Assembly (NCBI GenBank): GCA_025980665.1 | Contig: JAICXC010000007.1 | Coordinates: 1 to 64,000, forward strand | Source: Bryobacteraceae bacterium | GTDB lineage: Bacteria > Acidobacteriota > Terriglobia > Bryobacterales > Bryobacteraceae | DNA: 64,000 nucleotides | Reading direction: 5' to 3' | Notes under the pieces: model-generated | Seen by the model: only the letters and a program-made list of their open reading frames with translations | What the model was told of the DNA's origin: nothing | Database searches by the model: none | Made by a program: the position numbers and the translations under genes | Shown: positions 50,899 to 59,520 of the stretch, in pieces | Position numbering within the stretch: position 1 is the first letter of the stretch | Layout: every line of letters begins with the position of its first letter

Positions 50899-51735
50899 TT
50901 AAATCGCGCAACGTGCCAGGATCCAAATCTTTTCCCAGGCCGGGACACGGACTCGCTCGCGCAGCACCTCGTATTCCGAATTCGAAATACGCTCCAATAG
51001 CCGTGAGTATATAGCGATCAGGGCTTTAAGCGACGCACGGCTTCGACTGTCGACCAGGTTGGTCAAGGGCTGAGCCTCCTGGTAGTACGCCCGCGCGCGC
51101 TCCGCTTCGAATGCAAGCAGGCTGCGTAACGCGGGTGAAATCGCACCGCCGGCCAGTTCCTTCGGATCCACGCCGAAGCGCGCCAGATCTTCGGCGGGCA
51201 GATAGACGCGGCGGTGTTCGGCGTCTTCGCGCACGTCACGAAGAATGTTGGTCAATTGAAACGCCACGCCGCAGCGTTCGGCTAGCTCGAGCGCGCGCGG
51301 ATCGTCGAAACCGAAAATATGAATGATCGTCAGCCCCACCACGCTCGCGACGTGATAGCAATAGTCGTATAGTTCCTGAAACGTCTGGATCTGACGAGGC
51401 TCTAGATCCGAACTGACGCCGCGAATCATGTCGCGGAAATATTCATGTGGGATGCGGTAGCGCGCGACGGCGTCGGAAAATGCCGGCCAAACAGGATTCG
51501 CAGGCGCCGCGCCGGCGAGCGCCGAATTGAGATCCGCCTGCCAGCGTGCGATGTCCCCTGCGCGGTCGCCCACGCCCTCCGCGTCGCTCAGGTCGTCGCA
51601 GTAGCGCATGAAGGCGTAAATCGCGCACATGGCCTGGCGCTGTGGCCGGGAGAGCAATAGAAACGAGTAGTAGAAGTTCTTGGCCTGTGTGCGCGCCACG
51701 CGCTCGCAGAAGGCGTAGGACTCCTCGATCGTCAT
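50899..51735 (-). CDS. hpnD: Presqualene diphosphate synthase HpnD
   Basis: A 278-residue trans-isoprenyl diphosphate synthase of the squalene/phytoene synthase family. AKNFYYSFLLLSRPQRQAMCAIYAFMRYCDDLSD carries the first Asp-rich site, and TNILRDVREDAEHRRVYLP the second. In the HpnC/D/E route HpnD condenses two farnesyl diphosphates to presqualene diphosphate. The start immediately follows the hpnC stop, so the two enzymes are made together. It is the last gene of the operon. HpnC and HpnD are told apart by their N-terminal sequences; swapping of names is a small risk. Confidence 0.9.
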   Translation of the reverse strand: MTIEESYAFCERVARTQAKNFYYSFLLLSRPQRQAMCAIYAFMRYCDDLSDAEGVGDRAGDIARWQADLNSALAGAAPANPVWPAFSDAVARYRIPHEYFRDMIRGVSSDLEPRQIQTFQELYDYCYHVASVVGLTIIHIFGFDDPRALELAERCGVAFQLTNILRDVREDAEHRRVYLPAEDLARFGVDPKELAGGAISPALRSLLAFEAERARAYYQEAQPLTNLVDSRSRASLKALIAIYSRLLERISNSEYEVLRERVRVPAWEKIWILARCAI

Positions 51736-52623
51736 TTAGGCAGCTCGTGAGCCCGCAGCGCGCGAGAATGTCCGCCGTGTGAGAGCGCTTAGCAGCAGCC
51801 CTACCCGTTCGACTTTCGAGATGGCTGGCCGGGACCCGAGCACGTCATAATCCTGGCGCTCGATTTTTTCCAGCACCCGCAGGCCCCCGCGGCTGAATAA
51901 TTCCAGGTCGATGGCCAGACGCCGGTCTACGGAATCCGCCAGCGGAAATCCTTTGACAAAAAGATCGCGCGTGACGTTCACCGCTTCCCGCAACGCCGCG
52001 CGAAAGCGCTGGTCAAACTTGCGCGCGAACAGCGCCTCCAGCGGATAGCCATGGGCTTCGAGCAGATCCAGCGGCAAATACACTCGATCCTTTTTAAGAT
52101 CCACTATGACGTCCTGCCAGAAATTAGCCAGTTGCAGAGCCGTGCAGGTGGCATCGGACAGCACGTGCCGTTCTGCATCGCGATATCCGCACAGCCCCAG
52201 TACGAGGCGTCCCACCGGATTCGCGGAATAGCGGCAGTACTGAAAAAGCTCCTCGAAGTTGCGATAGCGGGTGATGGTTTGATCTTGCTCGAACGCTTTG
52301 ATCAGATCGTCGAACAATGTGACAGGTAAGGAGAATTCGCGAACCGTTCCAGCCAATGCGACAAACACCGGATGCCGGGCCTGGCCTGCGCACATCGCCT
52401 GCAATTCGCCGCGCCACCATGCCAGCAGGCGAAGGCTCTCGGCCGTGTCGCCGATTTCATCACCCAGATCGTCGGCCCAGCGGCAGAACGAATAGATGTT
52501 GTAGAAATCCTGATGCAATCGTTTGGGCAATAGGAGGCTCACGACGTGAAAATTCTCGTAGTGGTGCGTCGCCAGCCAGCGGGTGTAGGCTCGCGCCTCG
52601 TCCGCCGGCCAGACGCGATCCAT
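51736..52623 (-). CDS. hpnC: Squalene (hydroxysqualene) synthase HpnC
   Basis: A 295-residue squalene synthase-like enzyme. The sequence HHYENFHVVSLLLPKRLHQD, then IYSFCRWADDLGDEIGD, gives the first Asp-rich motif, and LANFWQDVIVDLKKDRVYLP the second. HpnC converts presqualene diphosphate to hydroxysqualene, which HpnE reduces to squalene in characterised systems. No HpnE gene is present next to it here; upstream in the operon are two zinc alcohol dehydrogenases. The last 20 residues (TRRTFSRAAGSRAA) are a basic tail. Confidence 0.9.
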   Translation of the reverse strand: MDRVWPADEARAYTRWLATHHYENFHVVSLLLPKRLHQDFYNIYSFCRWADDLGDEIGDTAESLRLLAWWRGELQAMCAGQARHPVFVALAGTVREFSLPVTLFDDLIKAFEQDQTITRYRNFEELFQYCRYSANPVGRLVLGLCGYRDAERHVLSDATCTALQLANFWQDVIVDLKKDRVYLPLDLLEAHGYPLEALFARKFDQRFRAALREAVNVTRDLFVKGFPLADSVDRRLAIDLELFSRGGLRVLEKIERQDYDVLGSRPAISKVERVGLLLSALTRRTFSRAAGSRAA

Positions 52624-52678
52624 AGCTTCTGGTGACGCCAGGAATTGAGTGGGATAGAGATGCGTAGAGGGACCTCCT

Positions 52679-53731
52679 CTACGGAATGATGGCGGTTTTG
52701 AGATGGCCGTTGTGGCTCATCAGGTGCTGCATCACTTCCAGCAGATTTGAGAGCGGCTCCACGCGATTCACGAAATCACGGGCCGTCACGCGGCCCCGGC
52801 TGATAATGTCCAGGGCTTGGCGGATCAATGCAGGCGTGTGATGGAAGCTAGCCTTGAGCGTGAGCTCGGAGTAATGCAGCAGGCCGGCATCCACCGGAAC
52901 GTCGGTGCCTTCCGGACAACCGCCAAAGAAATTCACAACGCCTCCGCGGCGCAGCAGCTTCACGGCCAGCTGCCAGACTTCCGGCAGCCCCACGGCTTCG
53001 ATAACCACATCGGCACCGCGTCCGCCGGTCAGTTTGTGGACCGGAGTGATGACGTCGGAGCCTTCCTCATTCAGGACCACTTCGTCCGCGCCCATCCCAG
53101 AGGCGCGATCAAGCTGGGAACGCCGGCGACCGATGGCGATGACACGCGCGTGGTAGACTGCCTTGGCCAGCCGCACGAACATCATCCCGATGGGTCCCAG
53201 TCCGATGACTGCCACGGTATCGCCGGGCTTCACGCCACTCTCTTCCAGGCCGCGCATTACGCACGCCAGAGGCTCCACCAGCGCCGCATCCTGATAGCTG
53301 ACGTGCGCCGGGATCTCATGCATGTTCTTGGCGACGATGCGATTCGGGATGCGGATGTACTCGGCGTAAGCTCCATTGTTGAACATCAGATCTTCGCAGA
53401 GATTTTCCTGGCCGCGCTCGCAGTAGTAACACGCTCCGCAGGGAGCCGAATTTGCGGCCACGACTCGCTGGCCCACGTGGAATCCCGCGACATCGCTACC
53501 CACAGCCGCGATATCCCCGGCCAATTCATGGCCGAACAAGGCCGGTGGACGAATCATCTTCGCATGGTAGCCCCGACGGAACACCTTGACGTCGGTCCCG
53601 CAAGTCAGTGCCGCGCGTACGCGCACCAATACGTCGCCGGGGTCAAGTTTTGGAACCTGCACTCGTTCGATGCGGAGCTGCTCCTTGCCATACAGCACGG
53701 CTGCGCTCATCCGCTGCGTTTCAGGACTCAT
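52679..53731 (-). CDS. Zinc-dependent alcohol dehydrogenase-like protein 2 in the hopanoid operon
   Basis: A 350-residue MDR enzyme. The catalytic zinc site is indicated by CGTDVKVF and GHELAGDIAAVGSDV; the structural zinc cysteines are in APCGACYYCERGQENLC. The Rossmann motif is VAVIGLGPIGMMFVRLAK. The order resembles L-threonine/sorbitol dehydrogenase-type enzymes. It overlaps the preceding dehydrogenase gene by ATGA and lies 55 bp before hpnC, so it is part of the hopanoid unit. Substrate unknown; oxidation or reduction of a hopanoid side-chain sugar alcohol, or of a squalene intermediate, are possibilities I cannot decide between. Confidence 0.85.
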   Translation of the reverse strand: MSPETQRMSAAVLYGKEQLRIERVQVPKLDPGDVLVRVRAALTCGTDVKVFRRGYHAKMIRPPALFGHELAGDIAAVGSDVAGFHVGQRVVAANSAPCGACYYCERGQENLCEDLMFNNGAYAEYIRIPNRIVAKNMHEIPAHVSYQDAALVEPLACVMRGLEESGVKPGDTVAVIGLGPIGMMFVRLAKAVYHARVIAIGRRRSQLDRASGMGADEVVLNEEGSDVITPVHKLTGGRGADVVIEAVGLPEVWQLAVKLLRRGGVVNFFGGCPEGTDVPVDAGLLHYSELTLKASFHHTPALIRQALDIISRGRVTARDFVNRVEPLSNLLEVMQHLMSHNGHLKTAIIP

Positions 53732-54777
53732 TTTTGTGGCTGGACTACTACCTTTAACGATACCTCATCCGGGTGCAGCGCGCGTTCAATCCCAAGGTGA
53801 ATATCGTTTAATGGAACGCGATGAGTGATCAGCTCTTCCACGGCCAGAGCGCCGCTGAAAACCAGTTCCGCGGACTCCTTCTGAAGGTCCACTGACGCGC
53901 TATATGAGCCGAAGATCGCACGTTCCCCCACGCACACATCCGCGCCGGAAACCTCGATGCGCTCCTGATGCGAGGTTTGCGCAAATAACAAGATCCGCGC
54001 TCCTGGCCGCGAGCACGCCACGGCCTGTTGGACGATCCCCGGAGCGGAAGCGGCTACGATCACCAAGTCGGCGCCACGGCCGCCCGTCATGCTCTTCACC
54101 CGCACGTCCAGATCTTCATCGCGAGGAGTAAAAGCTTCCTCGACGCCGAAACTGAGCGCCAACCCGCGGCGGCTGGTCATGGTATCGGTGACGATCACCC
54201 GCGCGCCCGTCCGCACCGCCATCATAGTGAAGATCAGGCCTATGGGCCCTTGTCCCAGCACTGCGATTACGTCTTCCGGCTGGGGATCCACTTGTTTGAA
54301 TCCCTTGAGGCAGGTGTTTACCGGCTCGACAAAACAGGCCTGATCGAAAGTCACGCCGTCTGGAATTTTTTCGACGCCGCGCTCTACGATCCAGTCCATG
54401 ACGCGAACGTATTGCGCAAAGCCGCCGCCCGCGGGCTCAAATCCCGCTGTCACGCCGACTTTCTTGTACACCGGACATTGCGCAAACAACTTGCGCCGGC
54501 AATAGAAACATTCGCCGCATGGGATGTGGTGAAACACGATTACCCGTTCGCCGGGATGAAAACGTTTCACCGCGGAACCCACGGCCGCCACCACGCCTGC
54601 GGTTTCGTGTCCATAAACCCGCGGCGGTTCCAGCAGGTTATAAGCGATCTTCTTCAGATCGGTATGGCAGATGCCGCATGTTTCGACGCGAATCAGGATC
54701 TCTCCCGGCCCGATCTCCGGAACCGGAATCGATTCCACGGCTACCCGCCCCGCGCCGCGGTACACAGCGGCCCTCAT
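53728..54777 (-). CDS. Zinc-dependent alcohol dehydrogenase-like protein 1 in the hopanoid operon
   Basis: A 349-residue MDR enzyme starting at the ATG at 54777 with GGAGG upstream; the track TTG at 54843 would add a non-conserved extension overlapping hpnG. CGICHTDLKKI and YGHETAGVVAAVGSAV form the catalytic zinc site; CGECFYCRRKLFAQC carries the structural zinc cysteines; VLGQGPIGLIFTMMA is the cofactor site. It is clearly related to, but diverged from, the next gene. Two neighbouring dehydrogenases of the same fold suggest either consecutive oxidation steps or a heteromer. Confidence 0.85.
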   Translation of the reverse strand: MRAAVYRGAGRVAVESIPVPEIGPGEILIRVETCGICHTDLKKIAYNLLEPPRVYGHETAGVVAAVGSAVKRFHPGERVIVFHHIPCGECFYCRRKLFAQCPVYKKVGVTAGFEPAGGGFAQYVRVMDWIVERGVEKIPDGVTFDQACFVEPVNTCLKGFKQVDPQPEDVIAVLGQGPIGLIFTMMAVRTGARVIVTDTMTSRRGLALSFGVEEAFTPRDEDLDVRVKSMTGGRGADLVIVAASAPGIVQQAVACSRPGARILLFAQTSHQERIEVSGADVCVGERAIFGSYSASVDLQKESAELVFSGALAVEELITHRVPLNDIHLGIERALHPDEVSLKVVVQPQK

Positions 54778-54823
54778 GGTTCCGACTGCCTCCGGCAGCG
54801 TCAGCACCGGAGTCCCGGCGATG

Positions 54824-55489
54824 CTAGTTTTCGCAGTTGGCAAGAAACTCTCCTAATCGTTCTGCAGCCCGGCGGCAATCCCGGTCCAGGCGAACCAGCC
54901 GAGGCAAAACCGTGAATGGACGACCCAGAGCGGCGAGCGCAATGCGCGTTCGCTCGAAACGCCCATCCGCGTCACGATAGCGATTGAAATCCAGCGGCAA
55001 ATCGTCCCCCGCAACGTCGGACACTACGCGGACGCAGCCAAACGGCACGTTCCACTCGCGCGCTTTTTGAGCGACTGCGGCCGATTCCATCTCAACCACT
55101 GCCGCGCCGGTGGCGGCCCGCAACTCACATTTTTCCCGGGCTGTGAAGGCGACCCGGTCTACGGATACCACGTCGCCCTGCACAAAGGACGCTTGTAACC
55201 CTTTTGGAACTTCACCCGATACGACGATATCACCAATCCGTAGCGTGGGGTCAAGTGCCCCGCAGAATCCAATGCTCAAGATCCGATCTACGTCCGGTCT
55301 CTGGTTAAGTGCACGCTCCACGAGTCTTGGTCCGGGGCCGTTGGCGATCAGAAACCAGCGGCGGTTTTTCCACGCAGCCTGTCGCGAGAACGCAGCTCCT
55401 CGCCATGGCAGAGCGCTAATATCGCCCGCGCGTTTCAGGATTCCTTCGAATTCGCGTTCTTCCGCACCGACCATGAGCCAGGTAACCAT
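54824..55489 (-). CDS. hpnG: Hopanoid-associated phosphorylase HpnG
   Basis: A 221-residue protein of the nucleoside phosphorylase fold. The ATG at 55489 lies 3 bases after the hpnA stop; the track start at 55669 is inside hpnA. ILSIGFCGALDPTLRIGDIVVSG and GAAVVEMESAAVAQKA are the phosphorylase signatures. HpnG removes adenine from adenosylhopane to yield (phospho)ribosylhopane, following HpnH in the pathway to bacteriohopanepolyols. Its C-terminus overlaps the upstream untranslated region of the next dehydrogenase gene. Confidence 0.88.
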   Translation of the reverse strand: MVTWLMVGAEEREFEGILKRAGDISALPWRGAAFSRQAAWKNRRWFLIANGPGPRLVERALNQRPDVDRILSIGFCGALDPTLRIGDIVVSGEVPKGLQASFVQGDVVSVDRVAFTAREKCELRAATGAAVVEMESAAVAQKAREWNVPFGCVRVVSDVAGDDLPLDFNRYRDADGRFERTRIALAALGRPFTVLPRLVRLDRDCRRAAERLGEFLANCEN

Positions 55490-55491
55490 CC

Positions 55492-56472
55492 TCAGCAGTA
55501 GCCGTTCTCCTGAAACCAGACTACAGCGCGACGAAGGGCCTCCGCGGCCGGCCCTGGGGAATACCCCAGTTGACGTTTTGCTTTGTCGTGACGAACCCAC
55601 ATCCTTTTGCGCGACATGCGAACTGCGTCCAACGGCGCGCGGGGTTCTTTCCCAGTGACCTCGGCCCACGCGGTGGAGGCGACTCCCGCAGCATACGCGA
55701 CGGCGTAGGGAATCTGCAGCGTCGGCGCTTTCCGTTTCACAATGCCCGCCAGTGTCTCCAGGATTTTCTGGAGCGTCATATTCTCGGAACCCAGGATGTA
55801 TCGTTCTCCCAATATGCCGCGCTCACACGCTGCGAGGTGCCCGCGGGCCACGTCGCGCACGTCTACTACATTCAGCCCGGTATCGACGTAGGCAGGAATG
55901 GCGCCGCGCACGAAATCGACCACGATCTTTCCAGTTGGCGTGGGCTTGAAGTCGTGATCGCCCACAGGCGCCGTAGGGTTCACGATCACCACTGGAAAGC
56001 CCTTTCGCGCAAATTCCAACGCGACTTGTTCCGCCAGGAATTTCGACCGCTTGTAGGGACCTTGCATAGCACTTAGAAACGCCTCACTACGCTCGTCTCC
56101 GATGCCGTCAGGAGTGTCCATCCCGATGCATCCCACCGTGCTGGTGTACACGAATCGCTCGACACCTGCGCGGCGAGCGGCCTCTAGCATCGCTCGGGTA
56201 CCCTCAACATTCGACTTGTACATCTCTTCAGGTTCACGCGTCCACAAACGGTAGTCCGCGGCCACGTGGAAGACCACCGCGCAGCCCTCTACGGCGTGCT
56301 CAAGCGATGCGGCATCGCGCAGGTCACCTTGGGTCGCTGCGATGCCCGGCAACTCTCGCAGCTTTACGGGATCGCGTGCCAAAGCGCGTACCGAATCGCC
56401 ACGTTCGAGCAAGGCGCGGGCCACGTGCCATCCGACGAAGCCGGTGGCTCCGGTGACGAGCGTGGGTTTCAC
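55492..56472 (-). CDS. hpnA: Hopanoid-associated sugar epimerase HpnA
   Basis: A 326-residue extended short-chain dehydrogenase. VTGATGFVGWHVARALLERG binds NAD(P); VVFHVAADYRLW, RFVYTSTVGCIG and YKRSKFLAEQVALE (catalytic Tyr and Lys) follow. The VGDHDFKPTPTGKIVVDFV and GERYILGSENMTLQ blocks match HpnA, found in hopanoid clusters but without a proven step; a role in side-chain sugar conversion is assumed. hpnH precedes it by 7 bp. Confidence 0.9.
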   Translation of the reverse strand: MKPTLVTGATGFVGWHVARALLERGDSVRALARDPVKLRELPGIAATQGDLRDAASLEHAVEGCAVVFHVAADYRLWTREPEEMYKSNVEGTRAMLEAARRAGVERFVYTSTVGCIGMDTPDGIGDERSEAFLSAMQGPYKRSKFLAEQVALEFARKGFPVVIVNPTAPVGDHDFKPTPTGKIVVDFVRGAIPAYVDTGLNVVDVRDVARGHLAACERGILGERYILGSENMTLQKILETLAGIVKRKAPTLQIPYAVAYAAGVASTAWAEVTGKEPRAPLDAVRMSRKRMWVRHDKAKRQLGYSPGPAAEALRRAVVWFQENGYC

Positions 56473-56479
56473 AAAAGCT

Positions 56480-57595
56480 TCAGCCCAACAGCCAACTTAG
56501 CGTCTTGAATGGATCGCTGAGCTTCGCGTTAATGCCGTAAGCCGAGGAAGGTTCGTATCCGCAATGCACCATGCATTGATCGCAGCGCGGATCGTTGCCG
56601 GAACCGTAATTTTCCCACGGGGTCTTGGTCATGAGATCTTCGAAGGTCTCATGATGCGCGTCCGTGATCAGATAACACGGGCCTTTCCAGCCTTTGACGT
56701 TATAGGTCGGGTTGCCCCATGCGGTGCAGGGAAGGTCGCGATCGCCCTTGAGGAAATCCATGTACACGGGCGACGAGACCAGCGGGAAACGCTTGGCCAG
56801 CTTATCGATGTCCTTGAACTTCTCGTAGATGTCCTCGCGCGTCATGAAGATTTCCTGGTCGTTCACCGAGGAATAGCCGTAGGCCGGCGAAATGGTGTGC
56901 CCGTCGACCTTGAACTGCCCGAGGAAAGTGTACAGCTCCTCGATCTCGTTCATATCGGTTTCGCGATACACGGTGGTGTTGGTGAATACTTTGAATCCGT
57001 TCTCCTTGGCGATACGAATCCCTTCGATAGCGGCTTTGAACACGCCCTCGCGCTCCACCGCCAGATCGTGATTCTTCTCCATGCCATCCAGGTGAACATT
57101 CAAAACCAAACCCGCGTCGGGCTTAAATTCCTTAAGCCGCTTGGCGATGAACATGCCGTTGGTGCAGAGTTGAATGTATTTGCCGCGCTTCAGGATTTCC
57201 TGGCAGAGCTGCGGCAGCTCCGGATAGAGAAACGGCTCTCCACCGCAGATCGAAATCATCGGCGCGCCGCACTCGTCGACCGCCTTCAGGCATTGTTCCA
57301 GCGTCAGCCGCGAGCTAATGGAGGTTTCGTATTCGCGAATACGCCCGCAGCCGGTGCAGGTCAAATTGCAGGCGTGCAGCGGCTCGAGCATCATCACCAG
57401 TGGAAAACGCTTGCTCAGCATCGGATGCGGCTTGCGATCCGCGCGCGCCGACGGAATCTGCGCGTGCACGATGCGGAAGGGATTCTTCGCATCCTCGGTA
57501 TGGCCCAGGTTCTTCTGCCACTCGGGGCGCGGCCGCAGCTTGTTTTTGGCGATGTAGGTCGCCATGCTGGCCGCCTGGGAAATCGGAAATCTCAT
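56480..57595 (-). CDS. hpnH: Adenosylhopane synthase HpnH
   Basis: A 371-residue radical SAM enzyme that joins the 5'-deoxyadenosyl group to hopene (diploptene), giving adenosylhopane. The cluster motif is CNLTCTGC (Cys76, Cys80, Cys83) in the variant typical of HpnH, followed by SICGGEPFLYPELPQLC and LCTNGMFI. The C-terminus has further cysteines (DPRCDQCMVHCGYEP). Its ATG overlaps the stop of the cyclase gene. Its presence implies that this organism makes extended (C35) hopanoids. Confidence 0.94.
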   Translation of the reverse strand: MRFPISQAASMATYIAKNKLRPRPEWQKNLGHTEDAKNPFRIVHAQIPSARADRKPHPMLSKRFPLVMMLEPLHACNLTCTGCGRIREYETSISSRLTLEQCLKAVDECGAPMISICGGEPFLYPELPQLCQEILKRGKYIQLCTNGMFIAKRLKEFKPDAGLVLNVHLDGMEKNHDLAVEREGVFKAAIEGIRIAKENGFKVFTNTTVYRETDMNEIEELYTFLGQFKVDGHTISPAYGYSSVNDQEIFMTREDIYEKFKDIDKLAKRFPLVSSPVYMDFLKGDRDLPCTAWGNPTYNVKGWKGPCYLITDAHHETFEDLMTKTPWENYGSGNDPRCDQCMVHCGYEPSSAYGINAKLSDPFKTLSWLLG

Positions 57596-59520
57596 GACTG
57601 GGTTGCTCCTCGTGCTTTCCGGTAGGCTGCCAGCGCCAAGACCGGGAAGGAATGCCGGTAAAGATGGTATTGCAGATAAAAGACGCCCGGGAATCCGGTG
57701 CCGGTGGACAAATCCTCTTTCCAGCCGCCTGAACTGCGCTGGGTTTCAATCAGGTATTCGACGCCTTTGTGGAGGCTACTGCTGGTGGTGTCGCCTCCGG
57801 CAATCAACCCTAGTATCGCCCAGGCCGTTTGGGAGGGCGTGCTGTGGTCGGGAGTGAAAGTCTCGTTGTTATAACTGGCGCAACTCTCGCCCCAGCCGCC
57901 ATCGGCATTCTGAATGGAACGCAGCCATTCGCCGGCGCGCAGGATGTAGGCTTCCCGGTCGCTTTCGCCAGAAGCTTGCACTCCGCGCAGTGCCAGGTAA
58001 GTGCCGTAGATGTAATCCACACCCCAGCGCCCGTACCAGCTTCCATCGGATTCTTGAGTCTTTTTGAGGAAGGCGATCCCGCGGCGCACGGCCTCGTGGC
58101 TATTCGGGACGCCGCACGCGGCGAGGGCTTCGAGCACGCGCCCGGTGATGTCCGGACAGGTGGGATCGAGCATGGCGTTGTGATCGGCGAAGGGAACGCT
58201 GCTCAGAAAATTCCAGTTATTATCGACATCGAACGCCGCCCATCCGCCATCCGCGCCTTGCATCGCCAGGAGCCAGTTAACCGCCCGTTTGCGGGCCGCT
58301 TTCTGCGCTTCTGGATCGGAAGCCCTGGATTGCGAGAGGGCCAAAAGAACCTGCGCGGTGTCGTCGATATCGGGATACCATTCGTTGGCAAACTCGAAAT
58401 ACCATCCTGAAGGCTCGACGTTTGGTCGCTTGACGCTCCAATCGCCCTTGTGCCGCACTTCCTTCGTAAGCAGCCAGTCCGCCGCCGGCGTCAGAGTATG
58501 CGCCGGCAGGCATCCCGATTCGCCCAGAACGTGCACCGCGATGGCGGTGTCCCAAACCGGCGAGTAGCAGGGCTGGAAGAAGAAGCCGCGATGATCGTCG
58601 ATCATCAGGTTCATGAACTGGCGCGTGGCTTCCTGTACATCAGGATGATCGGGAGGATACCCGAGCAGGTCCAACGCCATCACCACGTACATCATCGAAG
58701 GGTAAATGGCGCCTAATCCATCGGAATGGCGCGTCCGCGCAAGAATCCATTGCTCCGCGCGCCGAATAGCACGCGTACGCAAACTCCGTGACCCATGCCG
58801 TTCCCACAATTTCAGCAGCCGGTCTGCGACGAAGAAAAAATTGCCCCAGCTCAGGATCTTCTCGCGATCCACGAAAGCCAGCGGGACTCCCGGTACAAAT
58901 AATTCCTCGACATTGAATCCTGCGGGCACTGGCCGGCGCGGATTCATGGAGTGCAGGATCGAGAGCGGCGTGACGATCGCGCGCGTCCAGGAGGACATCT
59001 CGTAGATCAGGTTGCCCGCGAGGTTCAGCTCGGGAGGAATCGACGGCGTGTGCTCACGCGGGTACAGCCCAAACAGACTGAGGTTGATCTTGACGTAGCT
59101 ATTGGCAGATTGCAGGCCGCCCAGGGCAAGGATGCGCTCCCGCAGGCGAACCATATCGGCGTTGCTTGCGTCCACACCGGCCAACTTCAGCGCCACATAC
59201 GCTTTGATACTGGCGCTGACCTCGGAAGGGCCCTTTTCGTAAATGCTAAAACCGCCGTCAGCCAATTGGCGGGCCAGGATGGATCGCACCGCCTTATCGA
59301 CCAGTCCCCGTGTGGGCGGGTTCCAAACTCCGTCCTGGGGTGGATGCCGCCACAGCTCCAGAAGAATGAAGTCCGATTCGAGCGTGGTGTCCGCGGTTAG
59401 CTCGCCGCACCAATAGCCTTCACCGGCCCGCCGGCTGAGAAGATAGTCGGCGGCGCGGCGCAACGTCGCGGACGACGTTGACAGCAGAGTGTCCGCAATT
59501 TGCAGACTAGGACTGCTCAT
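57592..59520 (-). CDS. shc: Squalene-hopene cyclase
   Basis: A 642-residue membrane-associated terpene cyclase (HpnF) that turns squalene into hopene and hopanol. The catalytic acid motif DIDDTA is at about 384-389. Several QW-type repeats are visible, such as GGWGESCASYNN, GAWxxxDVDNN-like DGGWAAFDVDNNWNF and GSWYGRWGVDYIYGT. I use the ATG at 59520, whose first bases overlap the ispH stop (ATGA); the track start at 59718 lies within ispH. The position after ispH and before hpnH supports coordinated terpenoid flow. Confidence 0.95.
   Translation of the reverse strand: MSSPSLQIADTLLSTSSATLRRAADYLLSRRAGEGYWCGELTADTTLESDFILLELWRHPPQDGVWNPPTRGLVDKAVRSILARQLADGGFSIYEKGPSEVSASIKAYVALKLAGVDASNADMVRLRERILALGGLQSANSYVKINLSLFGLYPREHTPSIPPELNLAGNLIYEMSSWTRAIVTPLSILHSMNPRRPVPAGFNVEELFVPGVPLAFVDREKILSWGNFFFVADRLLKLWERHGSRSLRTRAIRRAEQWILARTRHSDGLGAIYPSMMYVVMALDLLGYPPDHPDVQEATRQFMNLMIDDHRGFFFQPCYSPVWDTAIAVHVLGESGCLPAHTLTPAADWLLTKEVRHKGDWSVKRPNVEPSGWYFEFANEWYPDIDDTAQVLLALSQSRASDPEAQKAARKRAVNWLLAMQGADGGWAAFDVDNNWNFLSSVPFADHNAMLDPTCPDITGRVLEALAACGVPNSHEAVRRGIAFLKKTQESDGSWYGRWGVDYIYGTYLALRGVQASGESDREAYILRAGEWLRSIQNADGGWGESCASYNNETFTPDHSTPSQTAWAILGLIAGGDTTSSSLHKGVEYLIETQRSSGGWKEDLSTGTGFPGVFYLQYHLYRHSFPVLALAAYRKARGATQS

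Noticed and set aside
52817-53800. 327-residue plus-strand ORF opposite the dehydrogenase genes
   Set aside because: Antisense shadow; the minus-strand genes carry intact zinc-binding and cofactor motifs.
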